Shown here in pieces: positions 17,357 through 25,793 of a stretch of DNA of 64,000 bases. The translations under genes and the position numbers were made by a program. The stretch comes from Marinihelvus sp963695135 (lineage in GTDB: Bacteria; Pseudomonadota; Gammaproteobacteria; Xanthomonadales; SZUA-36). Numbering within the stretch: position 1 is the stretch's first letter; every line of letters begins with the position of its first letter. A model generated the notes under the pieces. The model was given only the letters and a program-made list of their open reading frames with translations, had not been told where the DNA came from and searched no databases. The stretch spans positions 124,001-188,000 of the forward strand of contig CAVOGA010000005.1 of the NCBI GenBank assembly GCA_963695135.1. Direction: 5' to 3'.

Positions 17357-17962
17357 ATGGACATTTTTTCCGCCGCGACCGTGCTGTTCCTGGTCATGGA
17401 CCCGCTTGGCAACATTCCCATCTTTCTCTCTGTGCTCGAGCGCGTGGCGCCGGAGCGGCGTTTACGCGTGCTCGTGCGCGAACTCCTGCTGGCCTTTTTT
17501 GTCCTGTTGGGATTTCTCTTTTTCGGACACTACGTGCTCGGCTTTCTGGGCCTGAGCCCGCAGGCGATCCGCATCGCGGGCGGTATCATCCTCTTCCTGA
17601 TCGCCCTGAAAATGGTGTTCCCGGTGCCGCGCTCGGCGCGCGATACCGAGGAGGAGGAACATGACGAGCCGCTGCTCGTCCCGCTGGCCATCCCCCTGGT
17701 GGCCGGCCCGTCAGCCATGGCGATCCTCATGCTGCTGTCGACCAAGGAGCCAGAGCGCATGCTTGACTGGGTCAGTGCGCTGACCATTGCCTGGGTCATT
17801 ACCGCGGTGATCCTGCTGTCTGCTTCCGGGCTTCAGCGCTTCCTGGGTCGTCGTGGCCTGATCGCCATGGAGCGCCTTATGGGCATGATCCTGATTGCCC
17901 TGGCGGTGCAGATGCTCCTGGAAGGCGTCAGCGGATATCTCGCCAGCGGCACGGGCGCCTGA
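17357..17962 (+). CDS. MarC family membrane protein (YhgN-like)
   Basis: 201 residues with six helices. Recognisable MarC features are FLVMDPLGNIPIFLSVL at the N-terminus, LGLSPQAIRIAGGIILFLIALKM and VPLAIPLVAGPSAM. Function of the family is unsettled; despite its name it is not needed for multiple antibiotic resistance. ATG 17357 has AAGGAG seven bases upstream; the longer in-frame extension to 17240 lacks family similarity. A terminator follows. Confidence 0.92.
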   Translation: MDIFSAATVLFLVMDPLGNIPIFLSVLERVAPERRLRVLVRELLLAFFVLLGFLFFGHYVLGFLGLSPQAIRIAGGIILFLIALKMVFPVPRSARDTEEEEHDEPLLVPLAIPLVAGPSAMAILMLLSTKEPERMLDWVSALTIAWVITAVILLSASGLQRFLGRRGLIAMERLMGMILIALAVQMLLEGVSGYLASGTGA

Positions 17963-17973
17963 CCGCGACCTGA

Positions 17974-18007
17974 AAAACCTGGCAGCCTGCCGCGACTGCC
18001 GGGTTTT
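17974..18007 (+). terminator. Probable terminator of the MarC gene
   Basis: Twelve-base stem AAAACCTGGCAG / CTGCCGGGTTTT (one G-U pair) with a 10-base loop, ending in four T, 11 bases after the stop codon. Confidence 0.65.
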
Positions 18008-18147
18008 ATGACGGTCCTGTTACCGAATCCCGCCACGCCCGGGATGCTGCAACAGAAACGCAATCAATCGTTCATCAAAGTGGCATTTTGCAATGGCACG
18101 ATCCGGTACTTCCCAGGAGTTAATCCTGACCAACCGGAGAGACCAAC

Positions 18148-19425
18148 ATGCCCTTGTGCAAACGCAGAGTTCTAACCACCACCATCGCCCTGTGCCTGGG
18201 CGCCACCCTGAGCTCCGGCGCCCTCGCTGCTCCGGCTGCTGTTGTCACCAGTGCCGCGGACAGCGGCGCCGGCAGCCTGCGCGAGGCCCTGGCGAGCGGA
18301 GCGACACGGATCCGGATCAGCCGGGCGGTGAAACAAATCAACATCAACAGTACGCTGACTTATGACGGTTCGAAGCCCCTGCGCATCCACGGCAACCGGA
18401 GCCGGATCGTCGCCAGTGGCGACTTCACGATTCTCGAGCTGTCCCAGGGCGCCTCCCTGCGGGCCGATCGCCTGCAGCTGGAAGGACCCGGCGGCTTCTC
18501 TTTCGCCAACCAGGGAGTCGGCAAGGGCCTGTTCGTGCAAGTCCCCAACGAACGGACGGGTACAGTCAACGTGGAACTCATCGACGTTTCGGTGAAAGGG
18601 GTTGCCAACCACGGCATCCATGTCTCTGACTGCACGCTGGGTGACGACTGCGGTGCCGGTGGCGGCGGCGGCGGGGATGGATCTCCCGCCTCCATCAGCC
18701 TGCTGGCCCTGGGCGTCGAGGTTGATGATGCGGGTAACGGCAAGTTTGACGCGGACGGTATTCGCATCGATGAGCGCGCGGACGGCGACATCAGCTTTAT
18801 GGCGGCCGGTTCCACCTTCCAGAACGTCGGTGCGGACGGCGTGGAACTGGATGAAGGCGATGATGGCGATGTACACATCGAAGTATGGCGCTCCGACTTT
18901 CTCAACAACGGCGCCTACTGCCTGCCCTCACCGCTGGTGATCGAGGAGCCCTGTGTCGAGGACGACGATGGCGATCTGGTTCTCGACCTGGATGACGGTT
19001 TCGATATTGACGAGGCCGGTCCGGGCAGCGTCACCGGACGCATCGTGATTGCCACCGTGGCCAATAACCTGGATGAAGGCCTCGACTTCGACGAGGAGGG
19101 AGACGGCGGCATGGACGTGGACTTCGTGCTCGTCGACGGGTATTCCAATGGCGATGAAGCAATCAAAATGTCTGCCGCCGGTCCCGGCGATCTGTACGCA
19201 AACATCGTCAACTCCGTGGTGATCGACAACGGCAACGATGGCGCAGAGTTCGAGGTGGAAGACGGCGACGGACAGGTGCATATCCGCGTCCGCCGCTCGG
19301 TCTTCGAGGACAACGACAGCGAGGGCATCGCGGCGGCCCAGGAAAATGAGCTGGAGCGCGGCACGATCCGCATACGGGCTTCTATCGTAGATGAACTGGA
19401 CCTGGAAAACGTCGACGAAATCTGA
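18148..19425 (+). CDS. Secreted acidic right-handed beta-helix-like repeat protein
   Basis: 425 residues with a signal peptide (TTTIALCLGATLSSGALA, cleavage near residue 28). The first 180 residues resemble the start of bacterial parallel beta-helix proteins (AADSGAGSLREAL). From about residue 198 to 415 a unit of 26-28 residues recurs seven times: a DG(I/V/F) strand start, an acidic run such as LDEGDDGDV, then a hydrophobic strand ending in S-x-F-x-x-N. Asp and Glu dominate the repeats and basic residues are rare, suggesting calcium binding or a very acidic surface. Four Cys occur in two pairs. No catalytic motif seen. Monocistronic, with a terminator at 19444. Function unknown. Confidence 0.75.
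   Translation: MPLCKRRVLTTTIALCLGATLSSGALAAPAAVVTSAADSGAGSLREALASGATRIRISRAVKQININSTLTYDGSKPLRIHGNRSRIVASGDFTILELSQGASLRADRLQLEGPGGFSFANQGVGKGLFVQVPNERTGTVNVELIDVSVKGVANHGIHVSDCTLGDDCGAGGGGGGDGSPASISLLALGVEVDDAGNGKFDADGIRIDERADGDISFMAAGSTFQNVGADGVELDEGDDGDVHIEVWRSDFLNNGAYCLPSPLVIEEPCVEDDDGDLVLDLDDGFDIDEAGPGSVTGRIVIATVANNLDEGLDFDEEGDGGMDVDFVLVDGYSNGDEAIKMSAAGPGDLYANIVNSVVIDNGNDGAEFEVEDGDGQVHIRVRRSVFEDNDSEGIAAAQENELERGTIRIRASIVDELDLENVDEI
18739..19392 (+). repeat. Seven degenerate repeats of about 81 bases inside the beta-helix gene
   Basis: Protein-level repeats with the anchor Gly near residues 204, 231, 284, 311, 337, 365 and 393; one unit carries an insertion of about 26 residues. The DNA copies have diverged, so the repeats are old rather than a recent tandem expansion. 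Confidence 0.6.
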
Positions 19426-19443
19426 CGCTCACGGAGTCTGAAC

Positions 19444-19479
19444 AAAAAAGGGCCGCTGCCAATGAAGCGGCCCTTTTTT
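19444..19479. terminator. Bidirectional terminator between the beta-helix gene and pntB
   Basis: Perfect 14-base stem AAAAAAGGGCCGCT / AGCGGCCCTTTTTT with an 8-base loop. A-run on one side and T-run on the other let it serve both converging genes. Confidence 0.93.
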
Positions 19480-19508
19480 GCCCCGGGGGCGCGTCAATTT
19501 CCCCGCCG

Positions 19509-20903
19509 CTAAAGCGCCTGGTTCACCGCGTCGAGGGTTTCCTTGGCGTCACCAAACAGCATGCGCGTGTTGTCCTTGAAGAACAGCGGATTCTGCACAC
19601 CGGCATAGCCGGTCGCCATGCTGCGCTTCAGGACGATGGAGGTCTTGCCGTTCCAGCACTCCAGGACCGGCATGCCGGCGATCGGGCTGTTCGGCTCCTC
19701 CATGGCGGAGGGGTTGACGATATCGTTCGCGCCGATCACCACCGAGACATCCACGTCCGGGAAATCGTCGTTGATCTCATCCATCTCGTACACGATATCG
19801 TAGGGCACCTTGGCTTCAGCCAGCAGCACGTTCATGTGCCCGGGCATACGCCCGGCCACCGGGTGAATACCAAAACGGACGTTGACCCCCTTCTCGCGCA
19901 GCTTTTTGGTGATCTCGAACACCACGTGCTGGGCCTGCGCGACGGCCATGCCATAGCCGGGAATGATCATGACTTCCTTGGCGTTTGACAGCAGTTCGGC
20001 GGTCTCTTCGGGGTCAATGGGCACCACTTCGCCCTGGTCTTCGCCGCCGCCGGCGGCAACCGTGCCGCCACCGGTGCCGAATCCACCGGCGATCACGTTC
20101 AAAAACTTGCGGTTCATGGCCCGGCACATGATGTAGCTGAGGATGGCGCCGGAGGAGCCCACCAGGGCGCCGGTCACGATCAGCAGGTCATTACCCAGCA
20201 TGAAGCCGATGGCCGATGCGGCCCAGCCCGAGTAGCTGTTCAGCATGGAAACCACGACGGGCATGTCCGCGCCGCCGATGGCCATCACCATGTGCAAGCC
20301 GAACAGCAGGGCAATAACGGTCATGATGACCAGCGGCTGCAGGCCGTCACCGGCTGCGGACTGCTGGACAAAGGCAATACCGAACCACACCGCCGCCAGC
20401 AGCAGGGCGAGGTTCAGCCAGTGCCGCGCCGGCAGCATCAGCGGCTTGCCGCCAATACGGCCGGACAGCTTGCCAAAGGCGATTACCGAACCGGCGAAGG
20501 TCACCGCGCCGATCAGGATGCCGACGTAGGTTTCGATGTCATGAATGGTCTTCATGGCCCCGTCATAGGCGCCGCCATGGCCCAGGAAACTGGCGTAGCC
20601 GACCGCTACCGCCGCCAGACCCACCAGGCTGTGGAGGATCGCCACCAGTTCCGGCATTTGCGTCATCTGCACGCGCCGCGCGGCCAGCAAGCCGATCGTG
20701 CCGCCGATCACCAGCGCGCCACCGAGCAGCGCGTAGTTGGCCGTGACGCTCCACAGTACGGTGGCCACCAGGGCAATGGTCATGCCGATGATGCCGTACC
20801 AGTTGCCGCGACGCGCGGTTTCCTGCCGGGACAGGCCGCCAAGGGCCAGGATAAAGAGGATCGTGGCCAGAACGTAGGCCATGGGAAGCATGTTTGCGCT
20901 CAT
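19509..20903 (-). CDS. pntB: NAD(P) transhydrogenase subunit beta
   Basis: Membrane subunit of the proton-translocating transhydrogenase, which makes NADPH from NADH using the proton gradient. The N-terminal two thirds hold about nine helices (from LPMAYVLATILFILALGG); the C-terminal cytoplasmic domain III carries the NADP site beginning IPGYGMAVAQAQHVVFE and ending with KRSMATGYAGVQNPLF. I place the start at ATG 20903 (464 residues); ATG 20909 and a longer frame to 20939 are alternatives, the latter overlapping pntA. The start lies 16 bases after the pntA stop. Confidence 0.95.
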   Translation of the reverse strand: MSANMLPMAYVLATILFILALGGLSRQETARRGNWYGIIGMTIALVATVLWSVTANYALLGGALVIGGTIGLLAARRVQMTQMPELVAILHSLVGLAAVAVGYASFLGHGGAYDGAMKTIHDIETYVGILIGAVTFAGSVIAFGKLSGRIGGKPLMLPARHWLNLALLLAAVWFGIAFVQQSAAGDGLQPLVIMTVIALLFGLHMVMAIGGADMPVVVSMLNSYSGWAASAIGFMLGNDLLIVTGALVGSSGAILSYIMCRAMNRKFLNVIAGGFGTGGGTVAAGGGEDQGEVVPIDPEETAELLSNAKEVMIIPGYGMAVAQAQHVVFEITKKLREKGVNVRFGIHPVAGRMPGHMNVLLAEAKVPYDIVYEMDEINDDFPDVDVSVVIGANDIVNPSAMEEPNSPIAGMPVLECWNGKTSIVLKRSMATGYAGVQNPLFFKDNTRMLFGDAKETLDAVNQAL

Positions 20904-20919
20904 CGTCATCTCGTCAGCC

Positions 20920-22461
20920 TCACTTGCGGAACATTTCAAGCATGCGACGCGTCACCGCGAAGCCGCCGACAATGTTGATGGCGGTGATCAGCACCGTTCC
21001 CGTCGCGATCCACATGATGAGTCCGTCCGGGGATGAAATCTGCAACAACGCGCCAATCACGATGATGCTGGAAATGGCGTTGGTAACGCTCATCAGCGGC
21101 GTGTGCAGCGACGGCGAGACGTTCCAGATCACCATGTAGCCCACGAAACAGGCCAGCACAAAGACCGTGAAATGGCCCATGAACTCGGCCGGCGCCACGG
21201 CGCCCAGTCCGAGGAGCAGCACACCGGCCAGCGCCATGCCGATGGCCGGTCCGGTAAAGGATTTGGGCTGATCATCCGCCTCCGGCTTCCGCACCGGCTT
21301 GGCCGCGGGCGGCTTGGGCGGGGCAGCAGAGAGTTTCGGCGCCGGCGGCGGCCAGGTGGTCTTGCCGTCCTTGCACACGGTGGCGCCGCGAATCACTTCG
21401 TCATCCATGTTTACAACGATTTCGCCGTTCTTCTCGGGCGTGAGGTCGGTCAGCAGGTGGCGCAGGTTGGTCGCGTACAGCTGGCTGGACTGGGCCGCCA
21501 GGCGGCTGGGCAGGTCGGTGTAACCGATGATGGTGACACCGTGCTTCACGACCACTTTGTCCTTTTCCGTGAGCTCGCAGTTACCGCCCTGCTCTGCTGC
21601 CAGGTCCACGATGACGCTGCCGGGCTTCATGGAAGCCACCATCTCGGCGGTGATCAGCCGGGGCGCCGGCTTACCGGGAATCAGCGCGGTCGTGATGATG
21701 ATGTCGACGTCCTTGGCCTGCTCGGCGAACAGGGCCATCTCGGCCTTGATGAATTCGTCGGACATGACCTTGGCGTAGCCGCCTTCACCGGAACCGTCCT
21801 CGTCGTCAAAGTCGAGCATCAAAAACTCGGCGCCCATGGACTCGACCTGTTCCTTGACCTCGGGACGCGTATCGAAAGAGCGTACGATCGCACCCATGCT
21901 GTTAGCGGCGCCGATCGCCGCCAGGCCCGCAACACCGGCGCCGATGACCAGCACCTTGGCCGGCGGCACCTTGCCTGCGGCGGTTATCTGCCCGGTGAAG
22001 AAGCGCCCGAAGTGCTGTGACGCCTCGACCACGGCGCGGTACCCGCCGATGTTGGCCATGGAGCTGAGGGCATCCATTTTCTGGGCCCGGGAAATTCGGG
22101 GCACCGAATCCATCGCCATCACGGTGGCGCCGCTGGCGGTCATCTGCTCGAGAAGCTCGGGGTTCTGGGCAGGCCAGATAAAGCTGATCAGGGTCTTGTC
22201 GGGTCCCAGTCGCGCGGCTTCGCCGTCTTCAGGACCGCGGACTTTCAACACGATATCGGCATTGCTCCACAACTCATCGGCCGATGACGCGATCGTGCAA
22301 CCGGCTTCCCGGTAGGCTTCGTCAGTGAAGTTGGCCGCAGCGCCCGCGCCCGCCTCAACGGACACCTCGAAACCAAGCTTCTGGAGTTGCTGCGCCACCT
22401 CCGGGGTGGTTGCGACGCGTTTCTCGCCCGCATGAACTTCCTTCGGCACACCGATCTGCAT
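20920..22461 (-). CDS. pntA: NAD(P) transhydrogenase subunit alpha
   Basis: 513 residues, the enterobacterial-type fused alpha subunit rather than split PntAA/PntAB. Domain I (NAD binding) shows the alanine-dehydrogenase-like N-terminus MQIGVPKEVHAGEKRVATTP and the Rossmann motif VIGAGVAGLAAIGAA. A Pro/Ala/Lys-rich linker (residues about 365-400) joins it to four C-terminal membrane helices ending in VTRRMLEMFRK. First gene of the pntA-pntB operon. Confidence 0.96.
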   Translation of the reverse strand: MQIGVPKEVHAGEKRVATTPEVAQQLQKLGFEVSVEAGAGAAANFTDEAYREAGCTIASSADELWSNADIVLKVRGPEDGEAARLGPDKTLISFIWPAQNPELLEQMTASGATVMAMDSVPRISRAQKMDALSSMANIGGYRAVVEASQHFGRFFTGQITAAGKVPPAKVLVIGAGVAGLAAIGAANSMGAIVRSFDTRPEVKEQVESMGAEFLMLDFDDEDGSGEGGYAKVMSDEFIKAEMALFAEQAKDVDIIITTALIPGKPAPRLITAEMVASMKPGSVIVDLAAEQGGNCELTEKDKVVVKHGVTIIGYTDLPSRLAAQSSQLYATNLRHLLTDLTPEKNGEIVVNMDDEVIRGATVCKDGKTTWPPPAPKLSAAPPKPPAAKPVRKPEADDQPKSFTGPAIGMALAGVLLLGLGAVAPAEFMGHFTVFVLACFVGYMVIWNVSPSLHTPLMSVTNAISSIIVIGALLQISSPDGLIMWIATGTVLITAINIVGGFAVTRRMLEMFRK

Positions 22462-22883
22462 ACTGTTCTCCGACTGTCATTACCGGGCCGGCCCGCTCCG
22501 GAGAGGGGTTTCCCGGTGTGAAATTCGCTTCATTCTCATTGTGGACGGTGCGCGGCCAGCAAACCCGCCTTGACCGTCCCGGCTAGTGAGCATACCCCGA
22601 TCAGGCGCAAACGTGAACGTTCGCGGCACGAAAGGGGCACGACCCGGCTACGAGATGCGTGCAATTGTTCCAAGGTTTCCGCGATTCGGGCGTGAAGAAA
22701 ACCAGGACTGGCGCCAGCGGGGGCGGCAAGACGGGTCGAATCCCTGTCCTGCCTCTGCTAACCTAGTGGGTGTTAACCATCACTTTACGACTCCCCCGTT
22801 AGAGCAACGTGCTGATCCCGTGGACCCTGGTTCACTCACTGGACGTGGCCGGGCGGTGAGTCCAGCAACCAACGGAGATCATT
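22462..22883. other. Divergent intergenic region between pntA and the FKBP gene
   Basis: 422 bases with promoters expected in both directions. A short hairpin CTGGAC...GTCCAG (22839-22865) sits just before the FKBP ribosome site and could affect its translation. The 22586 to 22897 open frame on the plus strand has no family resemblance, no good start context and overlaps the FKBP start, so I do not call it. Confidence 0.4.
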
Positions 22884-23312
22884 ATGAGCCAGGCTAAAGC
22901 AGGCGATACGGTACACATTCATTACACGGGCACCCTGGAAGACGGCACCCAGTTCGATTCATCCGCCGGCCGTGAACCGCTCGAGTTCACCGTGGGCGGT
23001 GGCCAGGTCATTCCCGGTTTTGACCAGGCAGTCGAAGGCATGGCGATAGGCGAAAGCAAAACCGTCAATATCGCGCCCGAGCACGCCTACGGCGAACACC
23101 ACGCGCAGATGGTTCAGGAAGTGCCGAAAAGCGCCCTGCCCGGCGATATGGAACCGGAAGTCGGCCAGGCCCTGAGCGCACGCAACCAGGATGGCCAGGA
23201 GCTGCGCCTGGTGGTAACGGAAGTCAAAGACGATGCGATCGTGGTAGACGGCAACCACCCCCTGGCCGGCAAAGCGTTAAACTTCGACATTGAACTGGTC
23301 AAGATTGCCTGA
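22884..23312 (+). CDS. FKBP-type peptidyl-prolyl isomerase (SlyD/FkpB-like)
   Basis: 142 residues. Cis-trans isomerase of prolyl bonds with chaperone activity. Starts VHIHYTGTLEDGTQFDSS and contains VIPGFDQAVEGMAIGESK followed by EHAYGEHH, then an inserted flap domain (about residues 70-120) as in SlyD, and ends LNFDIELVKIA. The His-rich metal-binding tail of E. coli SlyD is absent, so a nickel role is unlikely. ATG 22884 is preceded by GGAG. The MFS gene follows 28 bases later and may be cotranscribed. Confidence 0.92.
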   Translation: MSQAKAGDTVHIHYTGTLEDGTQFDSSAGREPLEFTVGGGQVIPGFDQAVEGMAIGESKTVNIAPEHAYGEHHAQMVQEVPKSALPGDMEPEVGQALSARNQDGQELRLVVTEVKDDAIVVDGNHPLAGKALNFDIELVKIA

Positions 23313-23340
23313 CCATCACTGACAAGAGGAGAGCCGTGCC

Positions 23341-24603
23341 TTGATCCGGAGTCTGGCGCCCGTCGCCATGCTGTTGCTGGGCACGGCGATTCTGCTCGCG
23401 GGCCAGGGCCTGCAGGGCGTGCTCCTGCCGGTGCGCGCGACCCTGGAAGACTTCAGCGCCCTGTCCGTGGGCCTGATTGGCAGCGCCTATTTCCTGGGCT
23501 TTACCCTTGGTTGCTGGCAGGGCGTGACCCTGATCCGGCGCGCCGGCCATGTGCGGGTATTCGCCGGGATGACCGCCGTCGCATCGGCCGTCCCCCTGCT
23601 TCACGGCCTGTGGGTCAACCTGGGCAGCTGGGTCGGCTTGCGCATGGTGACCGGCTTCTGCTTCGCCGTGCTGTACGTGGTCATCGAGAGCTGGCTCAAC
23701 GAGAGCGCCACCAATGAAAACCGCGGCAAGGTCTTCTCCGCCTATATCCTGATCAACATGACGGTCCTTGGTGTGGGACAGCAGATGCTGCTCCTCGAAG
23801 ACCCGCGCGAACTCCAGCTGTTTGCGGTGATCTCGGTGCTGGTGTCCCTGGCAGCCGTGCCGGTGGTGCTGTCCGGACAACAGACACCGCAGCCGGTGGA
23901 AAGAATCAGTATCAACTTTCGCCAGTTGTTGCGCAATTCACCCGTGGGCGTATTCGGCACCCTGGTGTCCGGGCTCAACAACGGTATTTTCTGGTCACTG
24001 GCGGCGGTTTTCATCGCCGCCTACTCCGATGACCCGAACATGGCGGCCGCCTTCATGACCAGCGCGCTGGTCGGCGGCGCCATCAGCCAGTGGCCGCTGG
24101 GTTGGTGGTCCGATCGCACGGACCGGCGCTGGGTCATCGTATTCGTGGCCGCCATCGGCGCGCTTATTTCCCTGGCGATCTGGCTGCTTGCCGCGGAATT
24201 GTCCATGTTCAGCCTGCTGCTGCTGGGCGCCGCCTGGGGCGCCGTGGCCTTCCCGACCTATTCCATATCGGTTGCGCACGCCAATGATCTCGCCGGTCCC
24301 CGGGAGTTCGTGCAGACCTCGGCCGGCCTGCTGCTGCTCTACGGTGTGGGGGCGATTATCGGCCCGGTACTGGCGCCCCTGCTGACCGGCCGGCTTGGCG
24401 CGGCCGGCCTGTTCCTGATCAATGCGATCAGTTTTTTGATCCTGATGCTCTACACCCTGTGGCGCATGCGGGTCCGCGAGTCAGCCCCGGAGTCACACCT
24501 GCACGACTTCAACGAATCCCTGACCGCCTCGCGGACCGTGTCCGTGGTCTATGAGGAAGAAGTCGAGGCTGCCCAGGAGCAGGAGTCTTTCAAGCGGGAC
24601 TAG
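23341..24603 (+). CDS. MFS transporter, YcaD-like
   Basis: 420 residues with twelve helices in two halves; resembles the YcaD/UMF group of the major facilitator superfamily. Features: LSVGLIGSAYFLGFTLG (helix 2), RMVTGFCFAVLYVVIESWLNE with the characteristic ESWLN motif, and SQWPLGWWSDRTDRRWV at the domain 2 cytoplasmic loop. The 60-residue C-terminal tail is acidic and cytoplasmic. Start is TTG 23341 with AGAGGAG upstream. Substrate unknown. Its TAG stop overlaps the prpF TAG stop within one CTAG. Confidence 0.88.
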   Translation: MIRSLAPVAMLLLGTAILLAGQGLQGVLLPVRATLEDFSALSVGLIGSAYFLGFTLGCWQGVTLIRRAGHVRVFAGMTAVASAVPLLHGLWVNLGSWVGLRMVTGFCFAVLYVVIESWLNESATNENRGKVFSAYILINMTVLGVGQQMLLLEDPRELQLFAVISVLVSLAAVPVVLSGQQTPQPVERISINFRQLLRNSPVGVFGTLVSGLNNGIFWSLAAVFIAAYSDDPNMAAAFMTSALVGGAISQWPLGWWSDRTDRRWVIVFVAAIGALISLAIWLLAAELSMFSLLLLGAAWGAVAFPTYSISVAHANDLAGPREFVQTSAGLLLLYGVGAIIGPVLAPLLTGRLGAAGLFLINAISFLILMLYTLWRMRVRESAPESHLHDFNESLTASRTVSVVYEEEVEAAQEQESFKRD

Positions 24604-25793
24604 CTGTCCAGAACACCGGCGGGCACACACACGGCGCCGGCCATGAGACGCCGCGCGCTGCGGCTCATGCTGACCCGCTCCACCTGCCACTGATCGTCTA
24701 CCAGGGCGGCGCGGGCGCCGACTTCCAGCGTGCCGGACGGGTGTCCGAAGCGCACCGCGTCACGGGCGCCGCCACCCGCCGCCAGGTTGACCAGGGTGCC
24801 CGGAATGGCCGCAGCAGTGCCGAGCGCCACTGCCGCGGTACCCATCATCGCGTGATGCAGCATGCCCATGGACAGGGCGCGGGCCAGCAGGTCGATATCC
24901 GCTCCGCGGATGGCTTTGCCGCTGGCGGCCACATAGTCTGCCGGCGGGGCGACAAAGGCCACCTTGGGCGTGTGCTGGCGGGTGCGGGCTTCCTCCAGGT
25001 CGCTGATCAGGCCCATGGCCAGGGCGCCATGTGCGCGGATCTTTTCGAAGCGGGCCAGCGCATCCGGGTCGTTGTTGATGTCGTCACGCAGTTCCGTACC
25101 CCGGTAGCCGATATCTGCGGCGTTCAAAAAAATCGTGGGGATACCGGCGTTGATCATGGTCGCCGGAAACGTGCCGACGCCCGGCACCTCTAACTGATCA
25201 ACCAGCTGCCCGGTGGGAAACAGGGCCCCCTCGCCGCTGTCCGCCGGATTCATGAAATCGAGACGGATTTCAGCGGCGGGAAAGGTCACCCCGTCAAGTT
25301 CAAAGCCGCCATCCTCCGCCGGCGCGCCTTCCACCATGGGCACGTGCGCAATAATCGTCTTGCCGATGTTCAGCTGGCGAATACGCACGGTACACATTCC
25401 ATCCCGTGGCACCCGGTCCGCGTCGACCAGTCCCATGCGAATGGCGGCGGGGCCAACCGCCGCCGACAGGTTGCCGCAGTTGCCACTCCAGTCCACGAAG
25501 GGCTGGTCGATGGAGACCTGCCCGAACAGGTAGTCCACGTCGTGGTCCGGGTCGTCGCTGGTGCAGAGAATGACCGTCTTGCTGGTGCTGGAGGTGGCGC
25601 CGCCCATGCCGTCGATGTGGTTGCGGTACGGGTCCGGGCTGCCAACAACCCGCAGCAGCAGGGCATCACGCACCGGGCCGGGAGTGCGCGCCGGCAGTGG
25701 CAGGTCGCGCAGGCTGAAAAAGGTGCCCTTGCTGGTGCCGCCGCGCATATACAGGGCCGGTATCTCGATCTGGGGCCTGGTCACCATGTTCAT
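24600..25793 (-). CDS. prpF: 2-methylaconitate cis-trans isomerase PrpF
   Basis: 397 residues from ATG 25793, which overlaps the acnD stop as TGATG. Works with AcnD in propionate breakdown: AcnD dehydrates 2-methylcitrate to trans-2-methylaconitate, and PrpF isomerises it for hydration by a standard aconitase. Seen: PALYMRGGTSKGTFF at the N-terminus, DGMGGATSSTSKT, DWSGNCGNLSAAVGP with the active-site Cys, and FGHPSGTLEVGA. ATG 25787 is an alternative start. Intact and in frame. Confidence 0.94.
   Translation of the reverse strand: MNMVTRPQIEIPALYMRGGTSKGTFFSLRDLPLPARTPGPVRDALLLRVVGSPDPYRNHIDGMGGATSSTSKTVILCTSDDPDHDVDYLFGQVSIDQPFVDWSGNCGNLSAAVGPAAIRMGLVDADRVPRDGMCTVRIRQLNIGKTIIAHVPMVEGAPAEDGGFELDGVTFPAAEIRLDFMNPADSGEGALFPTGQLVDQLEVPGVGTFPATMINAGIPTIFLNAADIGYRGTELRDDINNDPDALARFEKIRAHGALAMGLISDLEEARTRQHTPKVAFVAPPADYVAASGKAIRGADIDLLARALSMGMLHHAMMGTAAVALGTAAAIPGTLVNLAAGGGARDAVRFGHPSGTLEVGARAALVDDQWQVERVSMSRSARRLMAGAVCVPAGVLDS

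Noticed and set aside
22586..22897. 103-residue frame before the FKBP gene
   Set aside because: No family resemblance, no ribosome site and overlaps the well-supported FKBP start.
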